32,429 nt of DNA from Acaryochloris sp. IP29b_bin.137. GTDB taxonomy: Bacteria; Cyanobacteriota; Cyanobacteriia; Thermosynechococcales; Thermosynechococcaceae. A program made the position numbers and the translations under genes. The stretch's first letter is position 1; the number at the start of each line of letters is the position of its first letter. The DNA lies in contig NZ_JANQOP010000236.1 of the NCBI RefSeq assembly GCF_028285745.1, positions 1 to 32,429 of the forward strand. Reading direction: 5' to 3'. This document shows, in pieces, positions 16,079 to 25,505 of the stretch. The notes under the pieces were generated by a model. The model was not told the DNA's origin, did not search any database, and was given only the letters and a program-made list of their open reading frames with translations.

Positions 16079-16599
16079 ACTAAGCTGAGTTGCTGCGGAT
16101 CGAGCAGAAACAAAGGTTCCAGTCCCCCATCATCCACAATCATGGAGCTGACACAGTGGATATTGCCCCGATCCAGATAGGAACTGGGGAGCGGCGCAAA
16201 TTGGGATTTGCCAGCCCGTCGAATGGCAGGTTGGGAATCAATGGGGACACCCACCACGCCACCCTCAGGCGTGTGGACCAGCACTAGGCATCTTTGTAAG
16301 GCTTGGCCTTTCTGGGGCTCCTGGATAGGTGTGGCATGATCGAGTGAGAATTGGGCCTCTTCATTAAAAATTCGATGTCCCACATCGACGACGGTAATTT
16401 CTTGACCTTGGTGGAGGGTCAAGCTAATTCCCGTATGGTTGGGATCGCCATGCACTTTTCCCATAGGAATGACTTTTTGTACCACTGCAACAGGCAAGGC
16501 AAACCACTCACCCCGCAGCTTAAAAGCAATGAGTTGCTCCGTGGCTTCCGTATTGCGGTTAGCACCCCGTTGCGATCGCACCGATGAAAAAATAGCCAT
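16075..16599 (-). CDS. CheW-like protein, distal gene of the chemosensory locus
   Basis: CheW proteins couple chemoreceptors to CheA. The 174-residue product has a CheW domain: EQLIAFKLRGEWFALPVAVVQKVIPM, TLHQGQEITVVDVGHRIF, RCLVLVHTPEGGVVGVPIDSQPAIRRA, and SYLDRGNIHCVSSMIVDDGGLEPLFLLDPQQL. It starts 19 bases after the CheA stop on the same strand, so it belongs to that operon. It is the second CheW of the locus and is diverged from the first, so it may tune kinase activity or serve another receptor. Its last codons overlap dusA (opposite strand) by four bases. Confidence 0.88.
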   Translation of the reverse strand: MAIFSSVRSQRGANRNTEATEQLIAFKLRGEWFALPVAVVQKVIPMGKVHGDPNHTGISLTLHQGQEITVVDVGHRIFNEEAQFSLDHATPIQEPQKGQALQRCLVLVHTPEGGVVGVPIDSQPAIRRAGKSQFAPLPSSYLDRGNIHCVSSMIVDDGGLEPLFLLDPQQLSLV

Positions 16600-16618
16600 A
16601 GCGTTTAATCACTCACCA

Positions 16619-19600
16619 TCATTTTGCTTGGGTAAACTGTTCCAGGGTTTGCAGCAGCTCTTTCTCTCTAAAAGGCTTGGAGAAATAGGCAGACGCACCG
16701 AGGGTCATCGCTAATTTACGATGCTTATCTCCACTCCGAGATGTCAGCATGGCCACCGGAATCGACTTAAGGTCAGGTTTTGCCTTGACATGGGCCAGGA
16801 ACCCGTAGCCATCCATCCGTGGCATTTCGATATCACATATAACGGCTTGAATGGGTAGACCTGATTCTAATTTCTCTAAGGCATTTTGGCCATCCTTAGC
16901 CTGTTCAACTCGGTAACCTGCTTTCTCCAGGGTCAGGGCCAAGAATCGGCGCACATTCACAGAATCATCCACCACCATCACTAACGGTTGCTGATTCGTA
17001 GTCTCCAGAGGAGGCGGACTAGCACCCTGTAACGCGCCCGTCAACGCACTTGAACTTCCTGTGAAATCGTTATCGCGATCGTTGATCCAGTTCAGCAAAC
17101 TCAGGGCATCGATCAGCGGAATCACTCGACCATCCCCTAAAATCGTACAGCCTGCAAATCCTTCAGGCATCGCAATATTCCCTTCAGCTTGGCGAATCGT
17201 AACTTCCTGTTCACTCCAATAGCGATCCACCTGGAGGGCAAATAGCTCATTGCCATCGGCCACCATTAATACCGTGGAGGCATTAATACTAGGTGTTTCC
17301 TCAGTATCGGGTAATTTAGCGATCCGAGGCAATTGCAGCCATTGGCTGAGGCGTACCAAAGGCACCATTTCCCCATCCCAATTGAGGACTTCAGCGCCTG
17401 CACTATCCAATACATCCTCAGACTGCAGCAACATCATTTCTTCGACGACATCTGTGGGGAAAGCCAACATCATATTGGCGACTTCGACCAAGAGAACCCG
17501 AATGACTGACAGGGTAAAGGGGACGGAAATAGTAAACGTGGTCCCTACCCCTTCTTCCGTATCTACCGCAATCGACCCGCGAATTTTCTGCAAATTCGTG
17601 CGCACGACATCCATACCTACCCCGCGACCTGAGAGGTCAGTCACCTCAGAGGCGGTACTAAATCCAGGCTCAAAAATTAAATCGAGTAAGTCGCTGGTGC
17701 TGGCATTTCGTAAGTCTTCGGCGTCCAATCCCATTTCTAGGGCTCGGTTTTTGATCTTATCGAGGTTGATGCCACCCCCATCGTCCTTAATCGTAATTTG
17801 AGTTTGGTTGCCTCGATACGTCGCCCGAATTTCAATTAAGCCCTTGGGTGATTTACCAGCGGCGATTCTCGCGTCTGGTTTTTCAATCCCGTGATCAAAG
17901 GAATTACGGATCAAATGAATGAGTGGATCGTTCAATGCTTCCAAGATTGATCGGTCGACCAATGTCGAACCCCCCACAATTTTGAGTTCAACCTGTTTGC
18001 CAAACCGCAAACTCAAATCTCGCAGCACGCGTGGGAATCGACTGAGCAACTCAGACACAGGACGCATTCTTACCTGCGTCATATTCGTTTGGATCAACTT
18101 TGAGGTTCGGGTTAAACCTCGCGTGGTTTGTTCAGCTTCTCCCAAGCTGGTATTGATATCTCCAGTGACCTCTTGGATCTGAACTGCAGCTTCCATCAAT
18201 TCCTGCGACAGCAGGTGCATCTCGCTGTAGCGATCCATTTCCAGTAAGTCAAAATCACTATCAAGATGGGGACTGCTATAGTTGCTGGGTGGGGGAGATC
18301 CATGGGTCGGACCGCCGACTCCTGCGGGAACAGCCATCAATGGGGTCGCTTGGGTTGAGACCTCCTGCACCGAAATTTTGTCGTAGGCGGCTCGCAATTG
18401 GGCATTGGATTTATCAAGGGTGCGAACCCGGGTTCGCAACAGCTCAGTCAGGTCCCGCAATTGCTTTATCTGCATTTGCAAACCATTTCGTTCAATAATC
18501 AGCTCCCCAAATAACTCATTGAGCTGATTGAGCTTACTAACGGGAACCCGAATGGTGGTATCCGCTGACTCAGGTGCAGCCGCATCACTCGCTGCTTGGG
18601 GTTTGGCTGTAGCTCTTGTGGAGGCTCGCTTGCGGGCGGGGCGGTGCTTGGCAGCAGCAGCTACAGCAGGCTGTGGTGTATCCACAGGGGGACTGATAGG
18701 TGGGTCAGTTGCAGTTGAGTCTAGGGAAGAAATGAGATCGGCAGCGTCCGCCGCAAACGATTCAGACCACTCTAAATTCTCGACTAATTCATCATGGGTT
18801 GCAGGGCTGGCAACCGTTTCTGGCGGCTGAGCAATTTCTGCAGGAGCTAATGCTTCAATCTCTTCCGCAACACCTGCTAAATCCACGTCCGCAAAAACAT
18901 CTAAATCTGCGGCAGAGGCTAAGGTGGGTTCTACCGCGTCAGGAATTTCGGGCGTCGGTGGATCAAAAGCCACCGCCTCCAGATCCTGAGGCTCAACGGC
19001 TAAATCAACACCTGCCAATAAATCTGCGTCTTCCGAATCTGCCACTCCCAAGTCCAGCGGTTCAAGAGAGAGTTCAACCCCTGCAAACGGGTCCGCTTCC
19101 TCGATGACCTGATCAGGCATTGCGGTAACCGCCTGGTCCATAGCCGGGGCAATATCGAGGCCGCTGACATCCAAGGCATTCGGGATGGCATCTTTTTGCC
19201 CGACAAGAACCATGGCTTGCGATCGCCGCAGTTCTTGCAATCCCACTTCAGCAATTTTCATTTGCTGATCTGGATCATCCGTTGCCTTTAGATATTGCAT
19301 CGTCGACTGGCATAACCCATGAAAGGCTGCCATATCCAGCATTTCGCCCAAACCACCCAACTCTTCTAGGGTGGTATCAAATTCTGCAACGACGACGGCT
19401 GCCTCCTGACTGGCAAGCTGCTCTTCCAAACGCAGCAAGCACTCTTCTACCTCAGACTCAAACAGGACGACGCTCATGTCTTCACCCACCTCAGTAGAGA
19501 GCAGTGAAGCCTCATCCTCAGGCTGGGGGTCACCCAGTAAATCATGGAGCTGTTCTAGGACTGGGTTGGCCTGGGTTTCTAGCCAGTGCTCATCAACCTC

Positions 19601-19930
19601 CTCTCCCTGCTGATTAAGGGTTGCCACCTGACGCATAAAATCCATGCCCGTTAGCAACAGGCTTTCGGTTTCGCCATCCACCTCAACCTTGCCGATTTTA
19701 AGAACTTTGAAAAAATCCTCAAGTCGGTGCGCCAGATGACTCAAATGATGAAAGCCCATTAAAGCGGCTCCCCCCTTAACAGAGTGGGCCGCTCTCAAAA
19801 CGCCATCTATTTGCTGTCGATCAACACCACTGGTGCCTATCCCCAGAAGGCCCGATTCAATTTGATTGCAGTGTTCAAAGGCTTCTTCCAGAAACTGTAG
19901 GCGAACTTCCTGTTCACTGTCGTGGGACAT
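16619..19930 (-). CDS. CheA-type hybrid histidine kinase with C-terminal receiver
   Basis: This 1103-residue kinase of the PilL/HmpE/PixL type has, in order: an Hpt domain with phosphoacceptor His49 (RAAHSVKGGAALMG); a second Hpt-like helical region (about 155-240) lacking the histidine; an acidic, repeat-bearing linker (245-455); a dimerisation helix pair (460-520); a second coil (565-625); a HATPase domain with Asn676 (HLIRNSFDHG), DDGGG at 716-720 and GRGVGMD at 768-774; a CheW-like domain (805-945); and a receiver with Asp1033 and DDS at 988-990. All catalytic motifs are present, so it should be an active kinase. It follows the MCP gene by 152 bases. Likely output is type IV pilus motility, inferred from operon order. 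Confidence 0.93.
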   Translation of the reverse strand: MSHDSEQEVRLQFLEEAFEHCNQIESGLLGIGTSGVDRQQIDGVLRAAHSVKGGAALMGFHHLSHLAHRLEDFFKVLKIGKVEVDGETESLLLTGMDFMRQVATLNQQGEEVDEHWLETQANPVLEQLHDLLGDPQPEDEASLLSTEVGEDMSVVLFESEVEECLLRLEEQLASQEAAVVVAEFDTTLEELGGLGEMLDMAAFHGLCQSTMQYLKATDDPDQQMKIAEVGLQELRRSQAMVLVGQKDAIPNALDVSGLDIAPAMDQAVTAMPDQVIEEADPFAGVELSLEPLDLGVADSEDADLLAGVDLAVEPQDLEAVAFDPPTPEIPDAVEPTLASAADLDVFADVDLAGVAEEIEALAPAEIAQPPETVASPATHDELVENLEWSESFAADAADLISSLDSTATDPPISPPVDTPQPAVAAAAKHRPARKRASTRATAKPQAASDAAAPESADTTIRVPVSKLNQLNELFGELIIERNGLQMQIKQLRDLTELLRTRVRTLDKSNAQLRAAYDKISVQEVSTQATPLMAVPAGVGGPTHGSPPPSNYSSPHLDSDFDLLEMDRYSEMHLLSQELMEAAVQIQEVTGDINTSLGEAEQTTRGLTRTSKLIQTNMTQVRMRPVSELLSRFPRVLRDLSLRFGKQVELKIVGGSTLVDRSILEALNDPLIHLIRNSFDHGIEKPDARIAAGKSPKGLIEIRATYRGNQTQITIKDDGGGINLDKIKNRALEMGLDAEDLRNASTSDLLDLIFEPGFSTASEVTDLSGRGVGMDVVRTNLQKIRGSIAVDTEEGVGTTFTISVPFTLSVIRVLLVEVANMMLAFPTDVVEEMMLLQSEDVLDSAGAEVLNWDGEMVPLVRLSQWLQLPRIAKLPDTEETPSINASTVLMVADGNELFALQVDRYWSEQEVTIRQAEGNIAMPEGFAGCTILGDGRVIPLIDALSLLNWINDRDNDFTGSSSALTGALQGASPPPLETTNQQPLVMVVDDSVNVRRFLALTLEKAGYRVEQAKDGQNALEKLESGLPIQAVICDIEMPRMDGYGFLAHVKAKPDLKSIPVAMLTSRSGDKHRKLAMTLGASAYFSKPFREKELLQTLEQFTQAK

Positions 19931-20082
19931 GGTTTATCTCTCAGTACCAATTATTAACTCGGCAATCAGCCTGAATCCGATATCAAGACTGAGTAAATAT
20001 TCTGCTGCTTGCTGTCTCATGGCTGGTGGAAAGGGGTTGAAGATAGCTAACCTTCCTTCCCACCAGCGTTTCAGACTGTTTA

Positions 20083-22497
20083 CTAGACTTCGCTACCAAT
20101 TTTGAAGGTACTCACGGAAGCTTGAAGCTGCTTGGCGATTTCCACCGTCTCTTGCAGGGATCCAGCCACTTCGCGGGAAGAAGCGGAGGTATTTTCTGAC
20201 ACCTTAGCCACATTCTGGACGAGCTTAGACAACATCTGAGCTTTAGCCGTTTGCGATGCCGTAGACCCGGAAATGGTTTGCACCAAGTCCGCAATCTGTT
20301 GGGACACAGACACAATTTGTCCCAGGCTTTGCTTGGTATCTTGAACCATGCGCGTTCCTTCAACCACCTGGGTGGTACCCACTTCCATGGCGTTGACCAC
20401 CTCAGCCGTTTCTAGCTGAATGGTTTCAACAATTTGCTCAATCTCTTTGGTTGCTGTAGCAGACTGGGATGCCAGGGCACCCACTTCTTCTGCAACCACC
20501 GCGAAACCACGACCTTCTTCTCCAGCCCGAGCCGCCTCAATACTGGCGTTAATGGCCAAGAGGTTGGTCTGTAATGCAATTTGGTTAATCAAAGACACTG
20601 CTTTGGAAATCTGCTGTGAAGATTCACCCAGCCGTTTCACTTTCTTAGCTGTTTCGGCAACGGTTTCTCGGAGCTGGTCAATACTGGCCACCGTTTGATC
20701 CATGGTCGATCCACCCGTTACCGCCGTTTCTGAGGCGGTTTTGGCGATCTCAGCCGCTTGTTGCGCACTCACAGCAACTTCTTGGGCCGCTTGAGTCAAG
20801 TCTTCCACAAACTGGAGGGATTTCTCCACTTGTTCAGCCTGCACATTGGCTTCATCTGCCAAGGCCACAATGGAAGAACTGTTGGTCGACACGGAGTCGT
20901 TCACCTGAGTTGCAGCGACTTGCACTCGGGCCACAATATCCCGCAAGTTCTCAATAATTGAGTTAAAGAAGTCACCCACAATGCCGATTTCACTGGCGTC
21001 CACGTTGGCTCGAACGGTTAAATCCCCATCCGATGCTGCTTCAACGTCGGTCAACAACTTGAGCAAATCTGCTTGCAATTGCTCATTTTGCTTTCGCTGT
21101 TGTTCGGCAGTATCAGTCTGACGCTCTAGTTCTTGCTGAGCAGCATAGTCTTGCTCCAAAATCAGCGTCTGAATCTGCTCTGCCATTTGGTTAATATTGC
21201 CACCCAGTTGCGCTAGCTCATCCTCACCAGCTACCTGCACCCGGGCATCCAAGTCCCCTTGACCAATTAAGTTAACGGCTTCCGCAGATTCAATAATCGG
21301 GCGAGTGGCGCGCTCAGCAACCACAACAGCCAGTGCACTAATCAACACAGCAGCAAGGAGCGAACCTGCAACAAGGGTTAATCCCAACTGGTTCACTGCG
21401 TTAAAAGCAATGTTTTTGTCTGTTTCAACAATCGTATGCCAGCCTAGCTCTGGTAAATTTTTCAAGAAGGGATCGTCGGAGTTATTGAGGGCCTCAAAAG
21501 CTACCGTTGTATTTAGCTTATCGCCAGTCACTATGGCTTCAGGCTTCGAAGAATCTTTAAGCGCCTTGTACCAAGAGAACCGATTGTCTGCAGATAACAG
21601 TGTACCGGTTTTGTTTGCTTCCTGAATGGCCTTTTGAGCAGCATTGGACCCCGCGAATAACTTACCCTCTTTATCAACGAGGTAGCCGTTTTCGTAGCTC
21701 TCAATTCCCTTGAGCAAATCTTCCAGGAAGGTGACGGGCATTCTGGCACGGACCACGCCAATGGGTTTGCCTGTCGCTTTGTTCCGAACCACATTGGCGG
21801 TATAAACCGAGACAATGCCTGAAGATTTGGACAGCAGGGGCTGGGAAATATAGGGTTTGCCAGTTTTAACAGCTGCTTGGAAGTAGCTTCGATCACCGTG
21901 ATTCCCTAGGTCTTTCCCAGAGGATTGGGCCAAGACATTACCTTTTAAATCGAAAAAGGCAATGCTGTTATAGATCGTGTAGGCTTTCACAAATTGGTCT
22001 AATGCTGCTTGTTTCGCCTGTTTGGTGGTGGACCCTCGCAAGCCAGGATCGGTGAAGATGTCTAAGCTAGACATAATTTGAATGTCACCGTATCTTTCCC
22101 GCATGTAAGAGGCAACCTTCGCTGAGATTTGGGTGGTGGTCGCTTCCTTGTTGGCAATAATCTTTTGCGACACCGATTGGTTGGCGAAGAAATAGGCTGC
22201 TGTGCCAATAGCAGCAACGGGTACTACCCCGATCATGATCGCTAGCGTGGTGGCCTTGGCTTTAAGGCTCAAGCGTTGAAAGAGGGGTTTAACTGTGGCG
22301 GCTTCTGGAACAGGCTCAGCACTGGGTGCAGGACTCGCTGAGATTGCCGTCACCGCCTTAGATGATTCAGCTCCATCTTGAGGGTAGGACTCGTTTAAAC
22401 CCGTGGAAATCAGCTCAGGATCGAGGGGAATGAGCTGATTCGGTTCACCAATGCTATTGTTAATAGCTGTTTCATCTGCATGATCTTGCATATGCAT
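20083..22497 (-). CDS. Methyl-accepting chemotaxis protein with periplasmic dCache domain (PilJ/HmpD-like)
   Basis: The 804-residue receptor begins with a 75-residue cytosolic tail rich in Ser, Pro and Ala, then TM1 (about 83-105), a large periplasmic region of dCache type (110-370; [21 protein letters not shown] and [14 protein letters not shown]), TM2 (371-394), HAMP (395-445), a coiled segment, a second HAMP-like segment (about 480-535) and the signalling domain with its hairpin tip in [36 protein letters not shown]. It has no GAF domain, unlike the phototaxis receptor PixJ, so it senses something in the periplasm rather than light through a bilin. The ligand is not predictable. A second ATG two codons in is possible. 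It lies 177 bases after the first CheW. Confidence 0.93.
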   Translation of the reverse strand: MHMQDHADETAINNSIGEPNQLIPLDPELISTGLNESYPQDGAESSKAVTAISASPAPSAEPVPEAATVKPLFQRLSLKAKATTLAIMIGVVPVAAIGTAAYFFANQSVSQKIIANKEATTTQISAKVASYMRERYGDIQIMSSLDIFTDPGLRGSTTKQAKQAALDQFVKAYTIYNSIAFFDLKGNVLAQSSGKDLGNHGDRSYFQAAVKTGKPYISQPLLSKSSGIVSVYTANVVRNKATGKPIGVVRARMPVTFLEDLLKGIESYENGYLVDKEGKLFAGSNAAQKAIQEANKTGTLLSADNRFSWYKALKDSSKPEAIVTGDKLNTTVAFEALNNSDDPFLKNLPELGWHTIVETDKNIAFNAVNQLGLTLVAGSLLAAVLISALAVVVAERATRPIIESAEAVNLIGQGDLDARVQVAGEDELAQLGGNINQMAEQIQTLILEQDYAAQQELERQTDTAEQQRKQNEQLQADLLKLLTDVEAASDGDLTVRANVDASEIGIVGDFFNSIIENLRDIVARVQVAATQVNDSVSTNSSSIVALADEANVQAEQVEKSLQFVEDLTQAAQEVAVSAQQAAEIAKTASETAVTGGSTMDQTVASIDQLRETVAETAKKVKRLGESSQQISKAVSLINQIALQTNLLAINASIEAARAGEEGRGFAVVAEEVGALASQSATATKEIEQIVETIQLETAEVVNAMEVGTTQVVEGTRMVQDTKQSLGQIVSVSQQIADLVQTISGSTASQTAKAQMLSKLVQNVAKVSENTSASSREVAGSLQETVEIAKQLQASVSTFKIGSEV

Positions 22498-22674
22498 GGG
22501 GAATTGTGCCTCTCTGAATACGAATAATTTTGTGTAGAAGACCCACGTTCTGAAGAACTTTTAAGGAAGTGAATGTCTGAGTGGTTGCTCCAGGGGGAGA
22601 TTCACTGTCAATTTGTCTTCGCAGGTTTAGACATGATGGTATACCTATGTTTCAAACACACCTCCCCATGACAG

Positions 22675-23172
22675 TTACTGACGCTGCAATACAGAAGCAT
22701 TAACAATTGCGTTAGGATCTAAAACCAAAAGAATTTCTCGCTCCTCGGGTAGACATCCTCGCAAATAGGGCGCAATACTGGGCGCAACGGTACCGATCGG
22801 AGATTGGACTATTTCTGAGGGGAAACGGGTTACCCCTTGTACCGTTGGCACGGCCAAACCCAAAGGCACTTGGCCCACCTGGAGAATGGCAATGTTATAT
22901 TCCCGGGTATTGGCCATAAATCCTGCGTAACCCAGCATAATCGATAGATCAACGACCCAAAACACCCGACTTCGCTGGTTTAATAAGCCCAGAACACAGG
23001 TCGGCATATTGGGAATGGGGGTTACTTGCTCCACAGGCACTACAATGACCTCTCGGGCTGCCTCCATCGGCAGGGCAACGGGGATGCGATCGCTCAGCCG
23101 CAACTTAAGATAAGGATCACCCAACCCTTCCTGTAAGGATGAGGATTGAAGGTCTAGGACGGGCAGTGTCAT
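22675..23172 (-). CDS. CheW-like coupling protein (PilI/HmpC-like)
   Basis: The 165-residue product is a stand-alone CheW domain: DPYLKLRLSDRIPVALPMEAAREVIVVPVEQVTPIPNMPTCVLGLLNQRSRVFWVVDL is the first half, with the usual strand pattern and NQRSRVFWVVDL in place of the common NLRG..PVIDL. YNIAILQVGQVPLGLAVPTVQGVTRF and ILLVLDPNAIV complete it. It begins three bases after the CheY stop, so the two are co-translated. It should link the downstream MCP to the CheA kinase. Confidence 0.9.
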   Translation of the reverse strand: MTLPVLDLQSSSLQEGLGDPYLKLRLSDRIPVALPMEAAREVIVVPVEQVTPIPNMPTCVLGLLNQRSRVFWVVDLSIMLGYAGFMANTREYNIAILQVGQVPLGLAVPTVQGVTRFPSEIVQSPIGTVAPSIAPYLRGCLPEEREILLVLDPNAIVNASVLQRQ

Positions 23173-23175
23173 GGC

Positions 23176-23535
23176 TTAGCCTACAGATTGAACAGCCTGA
23201 AGCAAATCTTCGCGAGTGAAGGGCTTAGTGACATAAGCATCTGCGCCCTGCTTCTTTCCCCAAAGCTTATCCAAATCCTGGTTCTTGGAGGTGCAAATGA
23301 CGACTGGGACTTGCTGGGTCGCTTCATTCTTTTTCAAACTGCGACACAGTTCAAAGCCGCTCATCCCTGGCATGACTACATCCGTCACAACAATGTCAGG
23401 TTTTTGGGATTCCGCTTTCTCTAACGCATCCTTCGCGTCCGTTGTACTGATGACGGCATAGCCTCCGTCACGCAAATAGCGACAAATTAGCTCTAGTTCA
23501 GCAGGACCATCATCAACGACTAAAACGGTTCTCAT
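23176..23535 (-). CDS. CheY-like response regulator (PilH/HmpB-like)
   Basis: This is a single receiver domain of 119 residues. Conserved positions are Asp8 and Asp9 (LVVDDGP), phosphoacceptor Asp52 (VVTDVVMPG), Thr82 (VVICTSK) and Lys104 (VTKPF). The segment SKNQDLDKLWGKKQGADAYV is characteristic of the regulators of pilus-type systems. With no output domain it acts by protein contact. It is preceded by the PATAN regulator gene (106 bases away) and followed by CheW. A GTTGCTCC-poor upstream shows an AGGAGCAAC ribosome-binding site just before the ATG. Confidence 0.92.
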   Translation of the reverse strand: MRTVLVVDDGPAELELICRYLRDGGYAVISTTDAKDALEKAESQKPDIVVTDVVMPGMSGFELCRSLKKNEATQQVPVVICTSKNQDLDKLWGKKQGADAYVTKPFTREDLLQAVQSVG

Positions 23536-23641
23536 TGGTTGTTGCTCCTAAAACGAATAAAAGTAAGCTCAAAAATTAAGGCCGTACCCGATATGTTCAG
23601 AGTGCCCTGTTCTGGTATGAAATCCATCTGCAAAGCACCCA

Positions 23642-24868
23642 TCAAGTCAGATGGCGGAATACCATTTTTTGCAGATCAGCCTGCGTAAACGGTTTTGTCA
23701 GATAGTCGGTTGCACCCGCCACCTTGGCCTTAGCTCGGTCAATTAAGCCCGTGTTGCCAGTAACCATCACCACTGGAATTTGCTTGAACTGGGAATTTTT
23801 ACGAATTAACCGACAAAGCTCATAACCATCCACCCAAGGCATGCCAACATCTAACAAGATGAGATCAGGCTTGGCCCGCATAATTTGTATTAATGCTTTG
23901 ACCGGATCATTAATCATGACCACAGAAACGTTTTGATCTTGAAGATATCGATTAATCGTATTCAGAATAGCTGGGCTATCATCCACACAAGCAATTGTGT
24001 ATTGTTTTTGGCCAATATTGCTAGTCTCAATGGTGCCTAGGGCAGCATCACCACTGGAATTGCCTTGCTTTGGAGCCGGACGATTCGTAACCTTTGTGGC
24101 AAAGCGGGGTAATTGATTAAATGGTGGCTGGGGATCCTGGAGCAGAATGACCTTATCTACAATAAGAGAGTTTAGGTTTTGGGCAAGCTGCAATTCATCT
24201 AGATTGAGCAGTACCCCTAAGTGCCGAAAGCTAAACCCTCGAAGAATTTTTTGCAGTTGCTGCACTTTGCTAGGGGATAATTTAGCAGCACCCGGGCTTT
24301 TCTCTGAAAAATATAGACGTTGGTGGGGGGACCATATTTCTCCACCCAATGATTGCCATGCGCTGAGTCGTCGTTGGCATTTTTGCAATAGAGGTGGAAT
24401 CGATTGCTTAGAATAAACAGGGAGATGGGCTGATTTAGGGAGAAACTTAAAGGTGCCTTCCGCTAATAAAAGATAAGACTCTAGAATTTCAACAATAATT
24501 CCTTCCACCAAGGTAGCTGCTTCATTTGGCTTTAACTGGTTAGTCCTAACCAGCCAAGAAATAGCCTGATAGTCAGGGCAAATTTGGTCGGTTGAGTCAT
24601 TGTTAAAATTGATCCTGACCTGAGTTCTCACCTCACTATTGAGAGCGGGAACCTGGCGGCTGAGCCGCCGCAAATGGTTATCTAGTAGATCCAGTGGGTC
24701 AGCAGAGTAAGTTGCATAGACTAGCTGACTTTCCTCAAGATAAAATTGCCAATTAATCGCACCATTGGAGACGATTAAGCAACCCTCTTTTTTGGCATTA
24801 GCGTGCTGAATAAGCAAGTCCGCTACGTTCAACTTATTTGAGATTTTGCCACTCATAGTTGCTGCCAT
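23642..24868 (-). CDS. PatA-type response regulator, PATAN domain plus receiver (PilG/HmpA-like)
   Basis: This 408-residue protein has an N-terminal PATAN/DUF4388-like region (from LNVADLLIQHANAKKEGCLIVSNG, and FYLEESQLVYATY), a middle helical part (190-245), a variable linker (245-285) and a C-terminal receiver with Asp296-Asp297, phosphoacceptor Asp340 (ILLDVGMPWVDGYELC), Thr in VVMVTGNTG and Lys in YLTKPF. PATAN regulators include PatA of heterocyst patterning and PixG, PilG and HmpA of pilus chemosensory systems, and act by protein contact. As the first gene of the operon, with the order PATAN-CheY-CheW-MCP-CheA, it matches the hmp and pil layouts. An AAGGAAG ribosome-binding site (24879-24885) precedes it. 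Confidence 0.92.
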   Translation of the reverse strand: MAATMSGKISNKLNVADLLIQHANAKKEGCLIVSNGAINWQFYLEESQLVYATYSADPLDLLDNHLRRLSRQVPALNSEVRTQVRINFNNDSTDQICPDYQAISWLVRTNQLKPNEAATLVEGIIVEILESYLLLAEGTFKFLPKSAHLPVYSKQSIPPLLQKCQRRLSAWQSLGGEIWSPHQRLYFSEKSPGAAKLSPSKVQQLQKILRGFSFRHLGVLLNLDELQLAQNLNSLIVDKVILLQDPQPPFNQLPRFATKVTNRPAPKQGNSSGDAALGTIETSNIGQKQYTIACVDDSPAILNTINRYLQDQNVSVVMINDPVKALIQIMRAKPDLILLDVGMPWVDGYELCRLIRKNSQFKQIPVVMVTGNTGLIDRAKAKVAGATDYLTKPFTQADLQKMVFRHLT

Positions 24869-25505
24869 TGGTATTGTTCTTCCTTTTCAACACACAACGT
24901 TATGGATCTATCCTGTATCAATCACACAGACTGAAACGGTTACTTCTCTGTTTGACCAACTCGGCATGAGCAATGCTAAAGAAAGTTTAGAAATATCTTT
25001 TGCATAAATGACATTACGACACATTTAGTAATATTTGGTTATTTCTGTTCATGTTTATGGAAGTAGATTCCTATCATGATTCAGAATTTCACCCATGAAG
25101 TCAGCACGATCAATTCTGTATGGACTTCAATGCTTGCCTGTGTCACATTCGATGCATTAGCTTCTAGCTTTCTGATTAGTTGTCAACTAAGTTCGTGATC
25201 TGAACTTGTGCTAACCGAATTTGGTCGTTGCGATAGTAAATACAGCAAAGACCTTACTATCTATAATTCCCAGTGGTGGTCTTGACAGATCATCGTGACG
25301 CTAACCAAGTTATTTATTTTTTCTGAAAGCATATTCAAGACGAATCGGCTCATAGCAAAAAGCTATGAGCCGATTTGACAAATGATTATGACTTATTCCT
25401 AGTAATTCTCAGCTGTACTCTAAGAACTTTACTATGGGTTTTATAGGCTGTTGAGCTACTTATCGACCTACACCATATCTAAAAGCGTATAGCCGCGGGG
25501 CTAGC
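24869..25505. other. 637-base gap between the chemosensory operon and the ComFB gene
   Basis: This AT-rich region contains no credible gene. It should include the chemosensory operon promoter (near 24880-25100, minus strand) and the 3' end of the ComFB transcript. A strong hairpin at 25343-25375 is the only clear structure. A short stem (TAGCC 25490-25494, GGCTA 25499-25503) directly after the ComFB stop, followed on the minus strand by a TTTT run, could be a weak terminator. Confidence 0.45.
25343..25375. terminator. Strong hairpin, 14-base perfect stem
   Basis: AATCGGCTCATAGC (25343-25356) and GCTATGAGCCGATT (25362-25375) are perfect complements with an AAAAA loop (TTTTT on the minus strand). 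It lies 131 bases downstream of the ComFB stop in that gene's direction. There is no trailing uridine run on either strand, so a terminator is only one reading; a small RNA, a processing stem or a repeat element are others. Confidence 0.45.

Noticed and set aside
17250-17801. 183-codon plus-strand frame inside cheA
   Set aside because: It is antisense to the conserved HATPase and CheW domains; long shadow frames are common opposite biased coding sequence.
20083-22497. MCP as a PixJ-type light receptor
   Set aside because: No GAF domain or bilin-binding cysteine is seen; the sensor region is a periplasmic dCache between two membrane helices.
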